From positions 1 to 64,000 of the forward strand of contig CAUYUJ010002111.1 of assembly GCA_963575745.1 (NCBI GenBank): a stretch of 64,000 nucleotides of DNA, read 5' to 3'. The translations under genes and the position numbers were made by a program. The stretch comes from Prorocentrum cordatum (lineage: Eukaryota > Sar > Dinophyceae > Prorocentrales > Prorocentraceae). The notes beneath the pieces were generated by a model that was not told the origin of the DNA, did not search any database, and saw only the letters and a list, made by a program, of their open reading frames with translations. Every line of letters begins with the position of its first letter. Position 1 is the first letter of the stretch. Of this stretch, positions 46,455 through 56,897 are shown piece by piece.

Positions 46455-46474
46455 AGGAGGAGAACACACGCAAA

Positions 46475-46505
<31 letters not shown>

Positions 46506-46579
46506 CACAAAACACACACACAAAACACACACTGTGGGAAAACACACACACACAAAAACACACACACACACAGTGGGAA

Positions 46580-46614
<35 letters not shown>

Positions 46615-46736
46615 TGTGTGTTTGTTTCCCACAGTGTGTGTGTGTGTGTGTATGTGTGTGTGCGTGTGTGCGTGTGTGTGTTTGTCTGTGTGTGTGTCTG
46701 TGTGTGTTTTTCACACTGTGTGTTTGTGTGCTTGTT
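46455..46736. repeat. Inverted CA / TG microsatellite pair
   Basis: A CA tract (46,467-46,611) carrying GTGGGAAA is followed by a TG tract (46,615-46,735) carrying TTTCCCAC. The two halves are therefore complementary over more than 100 bp and could form a long hairpin or cruciform. Confidence 0.88.
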
Positions 46737-46864
46737 GAACCGAGTGGTCCTCAGAGCCGAACTCCGCCATGCGGCCAGGGCGCGCGAGGTCTGCCGCCAA
46801 CCTGGGCGCGCCCGCGGGGCCCCTTCGCTCATCCCCCTTCCCTATCCTCCTCTCTTGCTATATA

Positions 46865-47045
46865 CAGTGCAGTCGGGGCGTTGACCTAAGGAACCCTAAA
46901 TAAGGAACGAGGCCCCTATTTTCCATCAGTTGAACTTCGATTTCGTATCGAAAACCTCAGGAAAACCTAAGGCAAGCTGCGAAACGATTAAGGAGCACGG
47001 AGCCCCTCCCCAACGAAAAGGGTTCCTTCTTCAGGGCCCCGACTG
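46865..47045. mobile_element. MITE family D, copy 1 (Tc1/mariner-like termini)
   Basis: 181 bp, TA-flanked. The left end is CAGTGCAGTCGGGGCGTTGA and the right end GGGCCCCGACTG. Internal TAAGGAACCCT and AACGAAAAGGGTTCC are shared with the copy at 50833-51912. Confidence 0.83.
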
Positions 47046-47177
47046 TATACATGTCCACATACACATGTGTATAGATGTTATAAATCAATGTATATATGTT
47101 TGGATGCATACGTTTGTGTAAGCGTATCTGCAAATATACGGGCATCGATCCCTATCGTGTTGTATTTCTCTCTCTCT

Positions 47178-47203
47178 CGTTACTTCTCTATTTGTTTTCT
47201 CTC

Positions 47204-47235
<32 letters not shown>

Positions 47236-47256
47236 CCTCTCTCTCTCCCTGTCGTA
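47178..47256. repeat. TC microsatellite
   Basis: CT dinucleotide run with few interruptions. Confidence 0.95.
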
Positions 47257-47399
47257 CCCTTGCCTGCGCACCCTTCGATTGATGGATACCGTGTTCTTCC
47301 ATACCCCCATGTGGTTTTGATGATTTCTGACTCGGCATCAGCAGCACAACGCCCCGCCGTCTCCTCTCGCCCTCCCCTCCCTACTCTCCCCCGCCTCAT

Positions 47400-48500
47400 C
47401 CTCCTGTACTTGCCCAAGTCGGCGCACCCTAATGTAGGGAGCTTCGCACGCAGTACTACAGGCCAGCTCGGCACACCTTGCGCACACGCGCCCCCCGCCC
47501 ATTTCGGCACACCCCTCAATCCTATTGTGGCCCTACAGGGTGGTGTTGAGACACCTTCAGCCCCTGTACCGAAGTCCCCGGGTGAGTGTATGGGCCCTGG
47601 CTCGCCTATGAAGGTCGGCCAGGTTCCCCATGGGCCCGCGCCGGGAGTTCGGCGCGGAATCCCGTGGAGGCGACGCCGTGGTCCCACGGAAGGTCCGTTA
47701 GCTGTTCGCCTCAGCAACGCGGATGGCAGCACGCGCGTGGCAGCGCGCGCCCTTTGCTCACCACGCTGGCGAGCTCGGAAGCTGCTGCGGCGATCCCTTC
47801 CCTTGCCCTGGCCGCCCCGAGGAAACGCAGGCGCAGGAGCAGGATCAGCATCAGGGGAGTGGTGGAAGCCCAGACCCCCCCCCTCCCCCGCAACCCAACC
47901 CCCCGGGGAGCGAGGGGGGACGGGGCCACCGTTCAAAGGCAAAGCGTGCCCAGCACGAGGGGTAGTTAAAACACACAGGGAGGTCCCGCCTCGGGCTGCA
48001 GCGAGGGCATTCACAGGCGTCTGCCCGCCCGTTTGAGCACGCACACACACACACACACCATGCGGACCGTGACCCTTCAAGGAGCTCCACCTACGGCCAC
48101 ATTGGCCAAGTTCGTATGCGTCCGCCCCGCCCACGTGCACCCATCACACGGATCGTGCCCCACTGGAAGCGCAACCAACGACCCTAGTGGCCAAGTTCGC
48201 ATGTCTCGCCCCACCGATGTCTGCACAGCCCTCACGCGGATCGTGCCCCAGGGGAGGCTTCAACTACGGCCCCCATGGCCAGGCTCGCGTGCGCCACCCG
48301 CCCACTACGGCATACCTGTCACATGGATCCTGACCAACAAGTGAGCTACATCTGCGGCATGATTGAAGGTGTTCACATGCATCTCCACGCTCGTTCCGGC
48401 ATACCGCTCACGCTGATCATACCGCTCAGGGACTTCAGCGCGCCTCTGCCTGCGCGCTCCGCAGCCACCTTAACCTCACCATCCCGCAGCGCGCACGGTC
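47400..48500. repeat. Diverged relatives of the GH7-array 90-bp minisatellite
   Basis: Words typical of the array minisatellite appear here in the same order but strongly diverged: TTCGGCACACCCCTCA and GTGGCCCTACAGG near 47,500; GGAGCTCCACCTACGGCC, CACGGATCGTGCCCC and CCAAGTTCGCATG repeated every ~75 bp from 48,060 to 48,320. The interval 47,560-48,050 is GC-rich and not clearly repeated. No gene is recognised. Confidence 0.6.
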
Positions 48501-48960
48501 AACCCGTATCATAAGGATGCGCGGTGAGGACGCAAGAGCCTCGGAGGCCCATGTTAACGGTTCTCGAACAGGATTGGCCAGCGAACGTCGCTAAGGATCT
48601 AAGGATGGGCCGAAGGGGCAAGGATGCTAGGGTGCCCTTGGGAATGCTGCCCATCCTGACTGTGCGGGTTGCCTGAAGTACATGAAGAGATGGTCACGAC
48701 CTACACTGCACGCAGATGCATCGGGTGGGACCTGCCACCAGGCTGATTTCCTGGGTGGCGATGCGGGCAGTTCGCCATGTGGCTTGACCTATACGACCAC
48801 CCTTCAGGTGATACGGAGGTTGGAGGGGGAAGAACCCGCTGATGACAACTGCGATGACTGTGATTGTGACGATGCTGGTGATGCGCTCACGAGTTGGCGT
48901 CGATGTAAGACGACATTGCTGGCGACACTACGTGACGGCTAATTATGCTGACGACAATGC
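48501..48960. other. Unassigned spacer
   Basis: Nothing recognised beyond a short GATGAC/GTGACGATG-rich stretch near 48,840-48,890. Confidence 0.35.
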
Positions 48961-48974
48961 ATCGACTGGATTGC

Positions 48975-49145
48975 AACCCGTTGGGACACCATCGGGACAC
49001 TATCGGGACACCCTCAGGGCAACATCGGGACAACATCGGGACACCACGGGACACCGCGGGACACCGTCGGGACACCATCGGGACACCACAAGAGCTCCAC
49101 CAGGACACCGGCTGGACACCAACCGGGACACCAATCAAAACACCA
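48975..49145. repeat. GGGACACCATC minisatellite
   Basis: About 15 copies of an 8-12-bp unit, GGGACACC(ATC). Confidence 0.92.
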
Positions 49146-49165
49146 ATGGCGGATACAGAAAAAGC

Positions 49166-49238
49166 AGCGCCATGGTATGGGGTTGGGAGGGAGGAGTAGG
49201 ATGTCAGATATGACGCGAGCGCACCTAGCTTGCCCCCT
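49166..49238. repeat. Dispersed 73-bp repeat, copy 1
   Basis: Shares GTAGGATGTCAGATATGACG, CGAGC and CACCTAGCTTG in order with 52582-52653. Both copies are followed by a C-rich tract. Confidence 0.88.
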
Positions 49239-49380
49239 CCCCTCCCCCCTCCCTCCTCCCGCCTCCCTGCCCCCACGGCCTCCTTCCCGCCTGCCTCCCG
49301 CCTCCCTGCCGCTTGCCTCCCGCCTCCCTCCCGCCCGCCCCTCCCCCCTCCCGCCTCCCCGCTCCCTCGGACCCCCAACG
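49239..49380. repeat. CCTCCCGCC-rich tract
   Basis: Degenerate CTCCCTCCCGCC repeats. Confidence 0.85.
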
Positions 49381-49720
49381 CTCACCACCCCACCGCCCTC
49401 AGCTCTGCCGCTCGGGAACCCTCCCAGACATGTTGGCTCAGGAGGGCCCCCACCGCCTTGTCCCACACGTCTCGCTGCCTCCTGCTCCGCCTTCGCCCTC
49501 CCCAGACATCCGACGTCTCGATTTTTTCGAGACACGGGCCCCCGACATCCCGACCACTTCCCCGGGACCGGTGTTCCACCCCGAGTCGCTCTTTGACGGT
49601 CCCGAGGCCCGGCGAGGGCCCCGAGAGGCCGAAAACGACGAAAAACCTCCGCCTCGATGTTTTCGAGACGCCCGATGTCTGGGCACCCCGCTCACGGCGC
49701 CACCCGCCTCTGACGACCTA
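49381..49720. other. Unassigned GC-rich stretch
   Basis: Two similar blocks containing TTTTCGAGACnC and CCGACATC / CCGATGTC, about 150 bp apart. No gene is seen. Confidence 0.35.
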
Positions 49721-49725
49721 CCAGA

Positions 49726-49864
49726 CCACCCCAACCCAACCCGAAGACCCGAATTTCGGGTTGGGGGGGGTAAGGGTTCCACACGTGTTTTTTCGATGTT
49801 TCCCGACCCCCCCCCCCACTGGAAATCGAGGGAAAATCTGAGCCTTCGGGTTGGGTTGGGGTGG
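49726..49864. mobile_element. Foldback element family F, copy 1
   Basis: CCACCCCAACCCAACCCGAA plus G (49726-49746) and its exact complement (49844-49864) enclose about 97 bp, which includes CCCGAATTTCGGGTTGGG. A one-armed relative lies at 60775-60850. Confidence 0.8.
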
Positions 49865-50013
49865 TTTGGTGGGTGGTGAGCCTCGGGGCGCCCCCTGTGG
49901 GACGTCCTCGGGGCCAACCTCCCGGACCACCGGGGACCGCGCGCAGCACCTCCCGAGAGGGAGGGCGCCCCTCCGCCGGCCCCCGGCCCCCGCCCTGCCA
50001 CTGCCAGCCTTCC

Positions 50014-50202
50014 GTCGGGCGGGCCCCCCCACGGGGGGGATTTTCGACGAAAATCAAAAATACCCCAAAAACATGCCCCAACAAGGTCAAACAAATACTC
50101 CAAAAATATTCCCCAAACTATGTTTGGACTATGTTTAAATTATTTCTGGGGTATCTTTTTTATTTTTCGTCGGAAATCCCCCTGTAGGGGGACACGCCCG
50201 AC
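50014..50202. mobile_element. Foldback element family G, copy 1
   Basis: 189 bp. The outer ends are GTCGGGC and GCCCGAC. The arms contain GGGGATTTTCGACGAAAAT ... AAAAATACCCC, and the complement TGGGGTAT ... TTTTTCGTCGGAAATCCCC. The AT-rich centre repeats AATACTCCAAAAATATTCCC-like words. Two further copies keep mainly the right arm (56898-56955 and 63660-63790). Confidence 0.8.
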
Positions 50203-50344
50203 TTCATGCCGGCCCCGCCCTGCCCGTGCCGGCCGAGCTCCCCGCCGGGGCCCCAGCTGCCGCAGCTTCAGGCAGCTCTGGGAGCCCAGCGCCCAAAGCA
50301 GCCTGGACAGCTCCTGCCCGCCCCGCCCCGCCCAGGCCGCCCGT

Positions 50345-50775
50345 CCCCCTCTGGCCTCCCTCCTCCTCCTCATCCTCCTCCTCCTCCTCCTCATCCTCTT
50401 TCCCCTGGGGGCCCAGCGCCCACAGCAGCCTGGACAGCTCCTGCCCGCCCCGCCCCACCCAGGCCGCCCGTCCCCCTCTGGCCTCCCTCCTCCTCCTCCT
50501 CCTCCTCCTCCTCCTCCTCCTCCTCCACCTCCTCCTCCTCCTCCTCCTCCTCCTCCTCCACTCCTCCTCCTCTCCTCCTCCTCCCCCCTCGCCTCCTCTT
50601 TCCCCTCTCCTCCTCTTTCCCCTCTCTCCTCTCCCTCCTCCTCCTCCTCCTCCTCCTCCTCCTCCTCCCCTCCTCTCCTCCTCCTCCTCCTCCTCCTCCT
50701 CCTCCTCCTCCTCCTCCTCCTCCTCCTCCCCTCCTCCTCCTCCTCCTCCTCCTCCTCCTCCTCCCCCTCTGGCCT
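50345..50775. repeat. CTC triplet tract and GCCCAGCGCCC duplications
   Basis: Long polypyrimidine tract of CTC triplets. At its left end are two copies of a ~130-bp segment (GCAGCCTGGACAGCTCCTGC ... GTCCCCCTCTGGCC). Translated frames are Pro/Ser/Leu strings and are not genes. Confidence 0.93.
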
Positions 50776-50832
50776 ACCTCCTCCACCCTCCCGCCTCCCT
50801 CCCCCGTCCTCCCCTTCTACATATGAATACTA

Positions 50833-51912
50833 CAGTCGGGGCGTTGAGACCTAAGGAACCCTGAATAAGGAACGAAGCCTTTTTTACCTAACAGCGAAGA
50901 CTGATGGGTTTCTAGTGGTGTCAAAAAGAAAGCATCTGATGACTCAGAAGGGAAGTCTGGGCGGCATCCGGACAGCGAGGGCCGGGCTCAGGGCTGGGCT
51001 CGTTTTAAGCAAACAGTCACACACTTCGTGCTCTTCGACCTCCCAGAACTCCATTCCCGGGCCACATTTTGAATGCCCGGAGCCAACTGTAGGCCACTTC
51101 GTGCTCTTCGATTTCCCAGAACTCCATTCCCGGGCCACATTTTGGATGCCCGGAGCCAACTGTAGGCCACTTCGTGCTCTTCGACTTCCCAGAACTCCAC
51201 TCCCGGGCCACATTTTGGATGCTCGGAGCCAACTGTAGGCCACTTCGTGCTCTTGGACTTCCCAGAACACCATTCCTGGGCCACATTCTGGATGCCCGGA
51301 GCCAACTGTAGGTCACTTCGTGCTCTTCGACTTCCCAGAACTTCACTCCCGGGCCACATTTTGGATGCCCGGAGCCAACTGTAGGCCACTTCGTGTTCTT
51401 GGACTTCCCAGAACACCATTCCCAGGTCACATTTTGAAGGCCCGGAGCCAACTGTAAGCCACTTCGTGCTTTTCGAGTTCCCACAACGCCACTCCCGGGC
51501 CACATTCTGCATGCCCAGAGCTAACTGTGAGCCACTTCGTGCTCTTCGTATTCACAGAATTCCATCCCCGGAAAACATTTTGAATGCCCGGAGCCAACTG
51601 TAGGTCACCTCGTGTTCTTCGCGTGCAAAAGCAAAAGCAAACGCACAGTCAAGGCTGAGGCAGGCTGAGGCTGAGGCACGGACTCGCGACCAGGAGAACG
51701 AGGAGGACGAGCAAGAGAAGGAGGCAATGTTTCCGGCTATGCTTCTACACATCGCTGTTAGGTTGCTTTGCCGGGATAATTTTTTGTCATACGTTAACCT
51801 TCGGCTTCCCACCAAAAAAATCAGGAAAACATTGGGCAAGGTATGGAACAATTAAGGAGGAACACCGAGCCCCTCCCCAACGAAAAGGGTTCCTTCTTCA
51901 GCGCCCCGACTG
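50833..51912. mobile_element. MITE family D, copy 2, enlarged by an internal minisatellite
   Basis: TA-flanked ends CAGTCGGGGCGTTGA and GCGCCCCGACTG are perfect inverted repeats over the first 12 bp. Both arms match family D copy 1 (TAAGGAACCCTGAATAAGGA on the left; CCCAACGAAAAGGGTTCC on the right). The interior is about 900 bp longer than copy 1 and holds the 73-bp array. Confidence 0.83.
51022..51605. repeat. Exact-period 73-bp minisatellite (8 copies)
   Basis: CACTTCGTGCTCTT-type starts at 51022, 51095, 51168, 51241, 51314, 51387, 51460 and 51533, with a final CACCTCGTG at 51606. Every interval is 73 bp, although the copies differ by substitutions. Confidence 0.96.
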
Positions 51913-52024
51913 TACTCTCCTCCATCCCCTGATGGCGTGCGGAAGATAGCGGGCACCCCTCCGCGTAATGTTTTTTTACGCAGGATTTCCCAGATTTGGT
52001 TCTTCGCTGGGTTCTTTGTCAAAA

Positions 52025-52216
52025 TCATGCTCTCGCTGAGGCGCTGGCTTCATTTTCGGGCTTCCGCTCGTTCCGAATCGTGCTCCCGCTGCAGCGCTGG
52101 CCTCATTTCCGTGCTTCCGCTCGTTCCGAATCGTGCTCCCGCTGCAGCGTTGGCGTCATTTCCGCGCTTCCGCTCGTTCCGAATCGTGCTCCCGCTGCAG
52201 CGTTGGCGTCATTTCC
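52025..52216. repeat. 53-bp minisatellite
   Basis: About 3.6 copies, period 53 bp (CTGCAGCGTTGG at about 52,091, 52,144 and 52,197) with TTCCGCTCGTTCCGAATCGT between. Confidence 0.93.
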
Positions 52217-52520
52217 CGTGCCATGCCACGGCATGCAATGCAATGCTAGGTTGCGTTCCGCTCCGCGATGCCATGCCTTCAGCTGCAGCTGTAATATCCA
52301 GTGCGTAAATGCCACGTCATGCTATGCCATGCTACGCTTTGATCTTCAACGCAATGCTATGCAATGTTATGTTCGGGGCCGCTGTGCGATGCCATGCTTT
52401 GCGTTGCAAAGCTTTGTGATGCAATTATTCACTACGCCACGCCACGCCATGCTGTGACATATACTACGCTTTGCGGTGCTCTTCTACGCCATGCCATGCC
52501 GTGCCCTACAATGCATCGCG
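52217..52520. repeat. ATGCCATGC-rich degenerate repeat
   Basis: Words such as GCCATGCCACGGCATGC, ATGCTATGCCATGC and AATGCTATGCAATG recur throughout. They are partly palindromic (GCATGC). Confidence 0.82.
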
Positions 52521-52581
52521 TACCCTTTCGGGATCATTGCCCTGATCAACATCCGACTGCGCGAGTAGAAAGGGGATCTAC

Positions 52582-52653
52582 GCCGTGGTAAGGGATGGGA
52601 GGGAGGGGTAGGATGTCAGATATGACGCGAGCACACCTAGCTTGTCCCCCCCC
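52582..52653. repeat. Dispersed 73-bp repeat, copy 2
   Basis: Partner of 49166-49238, in the same orientation. Confidence 0.88.
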
Positions 52654-53917
52654 CTCCTCCCCATCCCCTGCCCGCTAGGCGTTCTCCTCCTTCTCCGCCT
52701 CCTCCTCCTCCTCCTCTTATGCGCATTGCGATTAGCATTGTTCGTCGTACTCGTCTTCGTTATATTTTTTCGTAGTAGTATGATTATGTTTACTCTTCTT
52801 AATACTAGTAGCATGATTATTAATAGTAGTATCCAGAATATCTTTTCAGGGAAAGTTCCTTCGTCTTCGTAAACTTACTATATTAGAATATGATTGTTCT
52901 TACTATTCTGGGTACTCTTAATACTCTGTGTATTATTGCAATGTGTTATCTTATTATTATTATTCCTCCCCCTCCTCCTCCTCCTCATCCGCCTCCTCCT
53001 GCGAGGTGTCAGTAAAGGGTGCGGCGAGAGGGGGCCCAGGAGTGGCCCGCCCCCCATCGGCGTTTTGTTTCTTTTTGCTCAAGGTGTTTTCGTATTTGAT
53101 GTCTGCGATGTTTTCTTCTGATGGGTACATTTTCCATCACTTCTGCCATATGTAGGACGGGGGAGACCTCCTCCTCCTCCTCCTCCTCCTCCTCCTCCTC
53201 CCTCTCCTACCCATGGCAGTGGTGGTGGAAAATGGGCCCATCATTTTCTCAATCGAAACGTTTCCGGTCTCTCAGAAGGATGCTGACGCTGCAGCGCTGG
53301 CCCCACTCTCGGATCGGCGCCTCGCTCCCGTCGGGCACTTTTCTGGACCCGAGTCTTTCCTCCTCGTGATCGCCCCCTCATTTCCCCTCTTCCGCCTTCC
53401 CCTGGTCCTCCTACCCCCGCCCGTTCCACTCCGGTTTTCCGTTGCTGCTGGTCCTGCTCGTCTTTCTCCTCCTTCTCCTCCTCCTCCTTCGTCCTCCTCC
53501 CGTTCCTCCTGCTCATCCTTCTACTCATCCGCCACCTCGTCCTCCTCTTTCTTCCTCTCCTCGTATATAGACAACGCCCCCCGTCCGATTGCGCATAGCA
53601 CGATGGGTTCGTTTGGGTAATTCCAGGTCCGCCATGACACGCGTTCGCGGATAGAGAAAATTCAACGCAATGGGTGGGAGGGGTACAAGTCCTCCTCGCC
53701 CCGTCCCCTTCCCTCCCACTTCCCCCCCCCCTCCCCCCCTCCTCCCAAGCCCCCATCCATTCAACTTCCGCCTTCCCTGGTCCTCCCCTCCCCTCCCCCC
53801 TCCTCCCCCTCTCCCCGCGCTCCCCCTTCACCTTGCCTGACCTGCAGGCGTCGCCCGCCAAAGGGGGCGACGCGCAGGGGGCCGGGCCCGGGAACCCCGC
53901 CGCCAGCCTCGGGAGTA
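52654..53917. other. Region of AT-rich and polypyrimidine stretches, no gene seen
   Basis: Contains an AT-rich part (about 52,725-52,965, ACTAGTAGCATGATTATT-like words), CTC tracts (52,968-53,000; 53,168-53,202; 53,460-53,520) and C-rich sequence (53,690-53,830). Frames over these are low-complexity. Confidence 0.5.
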
Positions 53918-54050
53918 GGGGAACAACAAGTGACAAAAACATAAAAACTCGGAGGTCCGCGCGGATTTCTCGGATCGGCGCTGGACCCCCCTCCCTGGCA
54001 AATCCGCGCGGACCTCCGAGTTTTTATTATTATGCCACTTTTTGTTCCCC
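53918..54050. mobile_element. Foldback element family E (TA-flanked)
   Basis: 133 bp that is almost entirely two inverted arms of about 50 bp (GGGGAACAACAAGTGACAAA ... CTCGGAGGTCCGCGCGGATT, and the inverse) around a ~30-bp loop. TA is present on both sides. A degraded relative is at 63832-63936. Confidence 0.85.
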
Positions 54051-54142
54051 TATCAGAAGGCCGCCCCACCCGTGCGCATCTCTTGCTGCGGGCGCGCCGC
54101 CAAGCCTCACCCCCTCTTTCCGGCGCGGGCGCTCGCGCGTTT

Positions 54143-54350
54143 GGACGCCCGAAGTGGGCACGGAAAGAATGGGCACAATGCCCAACAACAAGTGTTGCCC
54201 CAAACCAATAGCGGCCGCTGTTGGGCAGGCGGCCTCCTGTCTCGAGTGGACACAAGCCGCGGCGGCGCGGACAGCGAGCCCTGTACAAAAAATACAGCGA
54301 ACTGCCGTGGGGCATCGTGCCCATTCTTTCCGTGCCCATCTCGTTCGTGC
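54143..54350. mobile_element. Foldback element family B, copy 2 (uninterrupted)
   Basis: The left arm GTGGGCACGGAAAGAATGGG, followed by CACAATG, is paired by CATCGTGCCCATTCTTTCCG then TGCCCA on the right. It matches 41793-42224 without the nested element. An incomplete left end of family A (GGAGGCCTTCTAGAGATGGG) follows at about 54,425. Confidence 0.83.
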
Positions 54351-54498
54351 AGAGCGAGCGCGCGCCTCACGGCGGTGGGGGACCCGGCGGCTCACGCCCC
54401 ACGGCCGCCGTCTCCCCAGCTTTGGAGGCCTTCTAGAGATGGGGCCCGAGGGGAAGAGGCTTAGGTCGGGCTGTCCCCCCACATGTGGTTTTCGACAA

Positions 54499-54570
54499 TA
54501 TATATATATATATATATATATTCACATATATATATATGTATACATATATATGTGTGTATATATATGTGTG
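54499..54570. repeat. TA microsatellite
   Basis: Alternating TA with some CA and TG steps, partly self-complementary. Confidence 0.93.
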
Positions 54571-54714
54571 TAAAGGGCCGAACAATACTCAAAAATAATC
54601 CCCATACCAGTTTTGGATTATTTCTCCTATTTCCCAACATGCTTAGTGGGGTTTTGTTTGTTCCATGCCTCGTCGCACCCGCGCTCCCTCACCTCACCTC
54701 CCTCTTCCCCTTCT

Positions 54715-54800
54715 CACACAGCGCAGCACAGCACAGCACAGCACAGCACAGCACTGCTCAGCAGAGCTCAGCACAGCTCAGATCAACTCAGCACAGCACA
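54715..54800. repeat. CAGCA pentamer repeat
   Basis: Tandem GCACA / CAGCACAG units with degeneration to CAGAGCTCAG. Confidence 0.92.
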
Positions 54801-54829
54801 GCAGGGCATAGCAAGCGTAGCATTTCCTC

Positions 54830-56490
54830 GACACCATAATGGGGTGCGCACGGGGTGGTCCCTCAGCGCGGCCGCAAGAGCACGACGGTCGTCCAGGGCA
54901 AAGCAGGCGTGGCATTTTCTCGACACCATAAGGGGGTGCGCAGGGGGTGGTCCCTCAGCGCGGCCGCTGTACACGACGGTCGTCCACGGCATAGCAGCGT
55001 GGAATTTTCTCGACAGCGTAGGGGGTGCGCAGGGGGTGGTCCCTCAGCGCGGCCGCTATACACGACTGTGGCCCAGGGCATAGCAGGCGTGGCACTTTCT
55101 CGGCACCATAGGGGGGTGCGCAGGGGGTTGTCCCTCAGCGCGGCCGCAAGAGCACGACGGTCGTCCAGGGAATCGCAGGCGTGGTTTTTTTCTCGACGCC
55201 ATAAGGGGGTGCGCAAAGGGGGGGGGCCCTCAGCGCGGCCGCTATGCACGACGGTCGTCCAGGGCATAGCGGGCGGGGCATTTTCTCGACACCATAAGGG
55301 GGTTCGCAGGGGGTGGTCCCTCAGCGCGGCCGCAAGAGCACGACGGTTGTTTTGGGCAGAGCAGGCGTGGCAGTTTCTCGACACCATATGGGGTGCGCAG
55401 GGGGGGTCCCTCAGCGCGGCCGCCATACACGACGGTCGTCCAGGGCAAAGCAGGCGTGGCACTTTCTCGGCACCATAGGGGGGTGCGCAGGGGGTGGTCC
55501 CTCAGCGGGGCCGCTACACACGACGGTCGTCCAGGGCATAGCAGGCGTGGCACCTTCTCGACACCATGAGGGGGTGCGCAGGGGGTGGTCCCTCACCGCG
55601 GCCGCTATGCACGACGGCCGTCCAGGGCATAGCAGGCGTGGCATTTCCTCTGCACCATAAGGGGGTGCGCAGGGGGTGGTCCCTCAGCGCGGCCGCTGTA
55701 CACGACGGTCGTCCACGGCATAGCAGCGTGGCATTTTCTCGACAGCGTAGGGGGTGCGCAAGGGGGGGTCCTTCAGCGCGGCCGCTATGCACGACGGTCG
55801 TCCAGGGCATAGCAGGCGGGGCATTTTCTCGACACCATAAGGGGGTGCGCAGGGGGTGGTCCCTCACCGCGGCCGCAAGAGCACGACGGTGGCCCAGGGC
55901 ATAGCAGGCGTGGCATTTTCTCGACACCATAAAGGGGGTGCGCAGGGGGTGGTCCCTCAGAGCGGCCGGACGGTTGTCCAGGGCATAGCAGGCGTGGCAT
56001 TTTCTCGACACCATAGGGGGTGCGCAGGGGGTGGTCCCTCAGCGCGGCCGCTATGCACGACGGTTGTTTTGGGCAGAGCAGGCGTGGCATTTTCTCGACA
56101 CCATAGGGGGTGCGCAGGGGGTGGTCCTTCACCGCGGCCGCTATGCACGACGGTCGTCCAGGGCAAAGCAGGCGTGGCACTTTCTCGACACCGTAGGGGG
56201 TGCGCAGGGGGTGGTCCCTCAGCGCGGCCGCAAGAGCACGACGGTCGTCCAGGGCATAGCAGGCGGGGCATTTTCTCGACACCATAAGGGGGTGCGCAGG
56301 GGGTGGTCCCTCAGCGCGGCCGCAAGAGCACGACGGTCGTCCAGGGCAGAGCAGGCGTGGTACTTTCTCGACAGCATGGAGGGTTCGCAGGGGGTGGTCC
56401 CCCAGCGCGGCCGCAAGAGCACGACGGTCGTCCAGGGCATAGCAGGCGTGGTACTTTCTCGACAGCAGGGGGTGGTCCCTCAGCGCGGCC
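54830..56490. repeat. ~91-bp minisatellite with a NotI-type palindrome in nearly every unit
   Basis: About 19 copies (lengths about 80-94 bp). Each has TTTTCTCGACACCATAAGGG, GGTGCGCAGGGGGTGGTCCC, TCAGCGCGGCCGC and GCACGACGGTCGTCCAGGGC. Two unit types alternate irregularly after GCGGCCGC: CAAGAGCACGACGG and TATGCACGACGG. The long minus-strand frame through it is a repeat artefact. Confidence 0.95.
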
Positions 56491-56499
56491 GCTATCCGA

Positions 56500-56890
56500 A
56501 GATGTTTCGTGAGGTTCTGGTGCTCTTCCCTGACGCGTCGTCCTGGCGTCTCAACATTCTGTGTCGTCGTAGGCCGAGCTCCCAGCACAATTTGGTAACA
56601 CCTCGGGGTCAGCGTGGCACGCTGGCGTGGCACGCTGTCGATGGGCGCGTTGCGCGCTGCAACACTGGGTCGCCGAGGCGGTATGGGAATGTTGTCGGCC
56701 CAGCGGGCTTGCAGAGCAGCCAGTCGGTTCGGTTGCTTGATGGCTGCCACAGCGCATCGGAGACCTCGATGCCAAATCGGGGCATCCTGGTTAGTATATC
56801 AATGGCGAGGGGGAGAGGAGGAGGAAGAGGAGGAGGAGAAGGAGGCTATGATCACTCCAGCCATAATATAAGTATGTGGGGTTCCTCGGT
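56500..56890. other. Unassigned spacer
   Basis: The minus-strand frame here starts MAAIKQPNRLAALQARWADN and runs into the 91-bp array. The non-repeat part (about 85 aa) has no family I recognise. A short GGAGGAAGAGG tract lies at 56,815-56,850. Confidence 0.4.
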
Positions 56891-56897
56891 AGCGTAA

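Noticed and set aside
54830-56490. The 91-bp array as a CRISPR array
   Set aside because: The whole unit is repeated with no unique spacers, in a eukaryotic genome.
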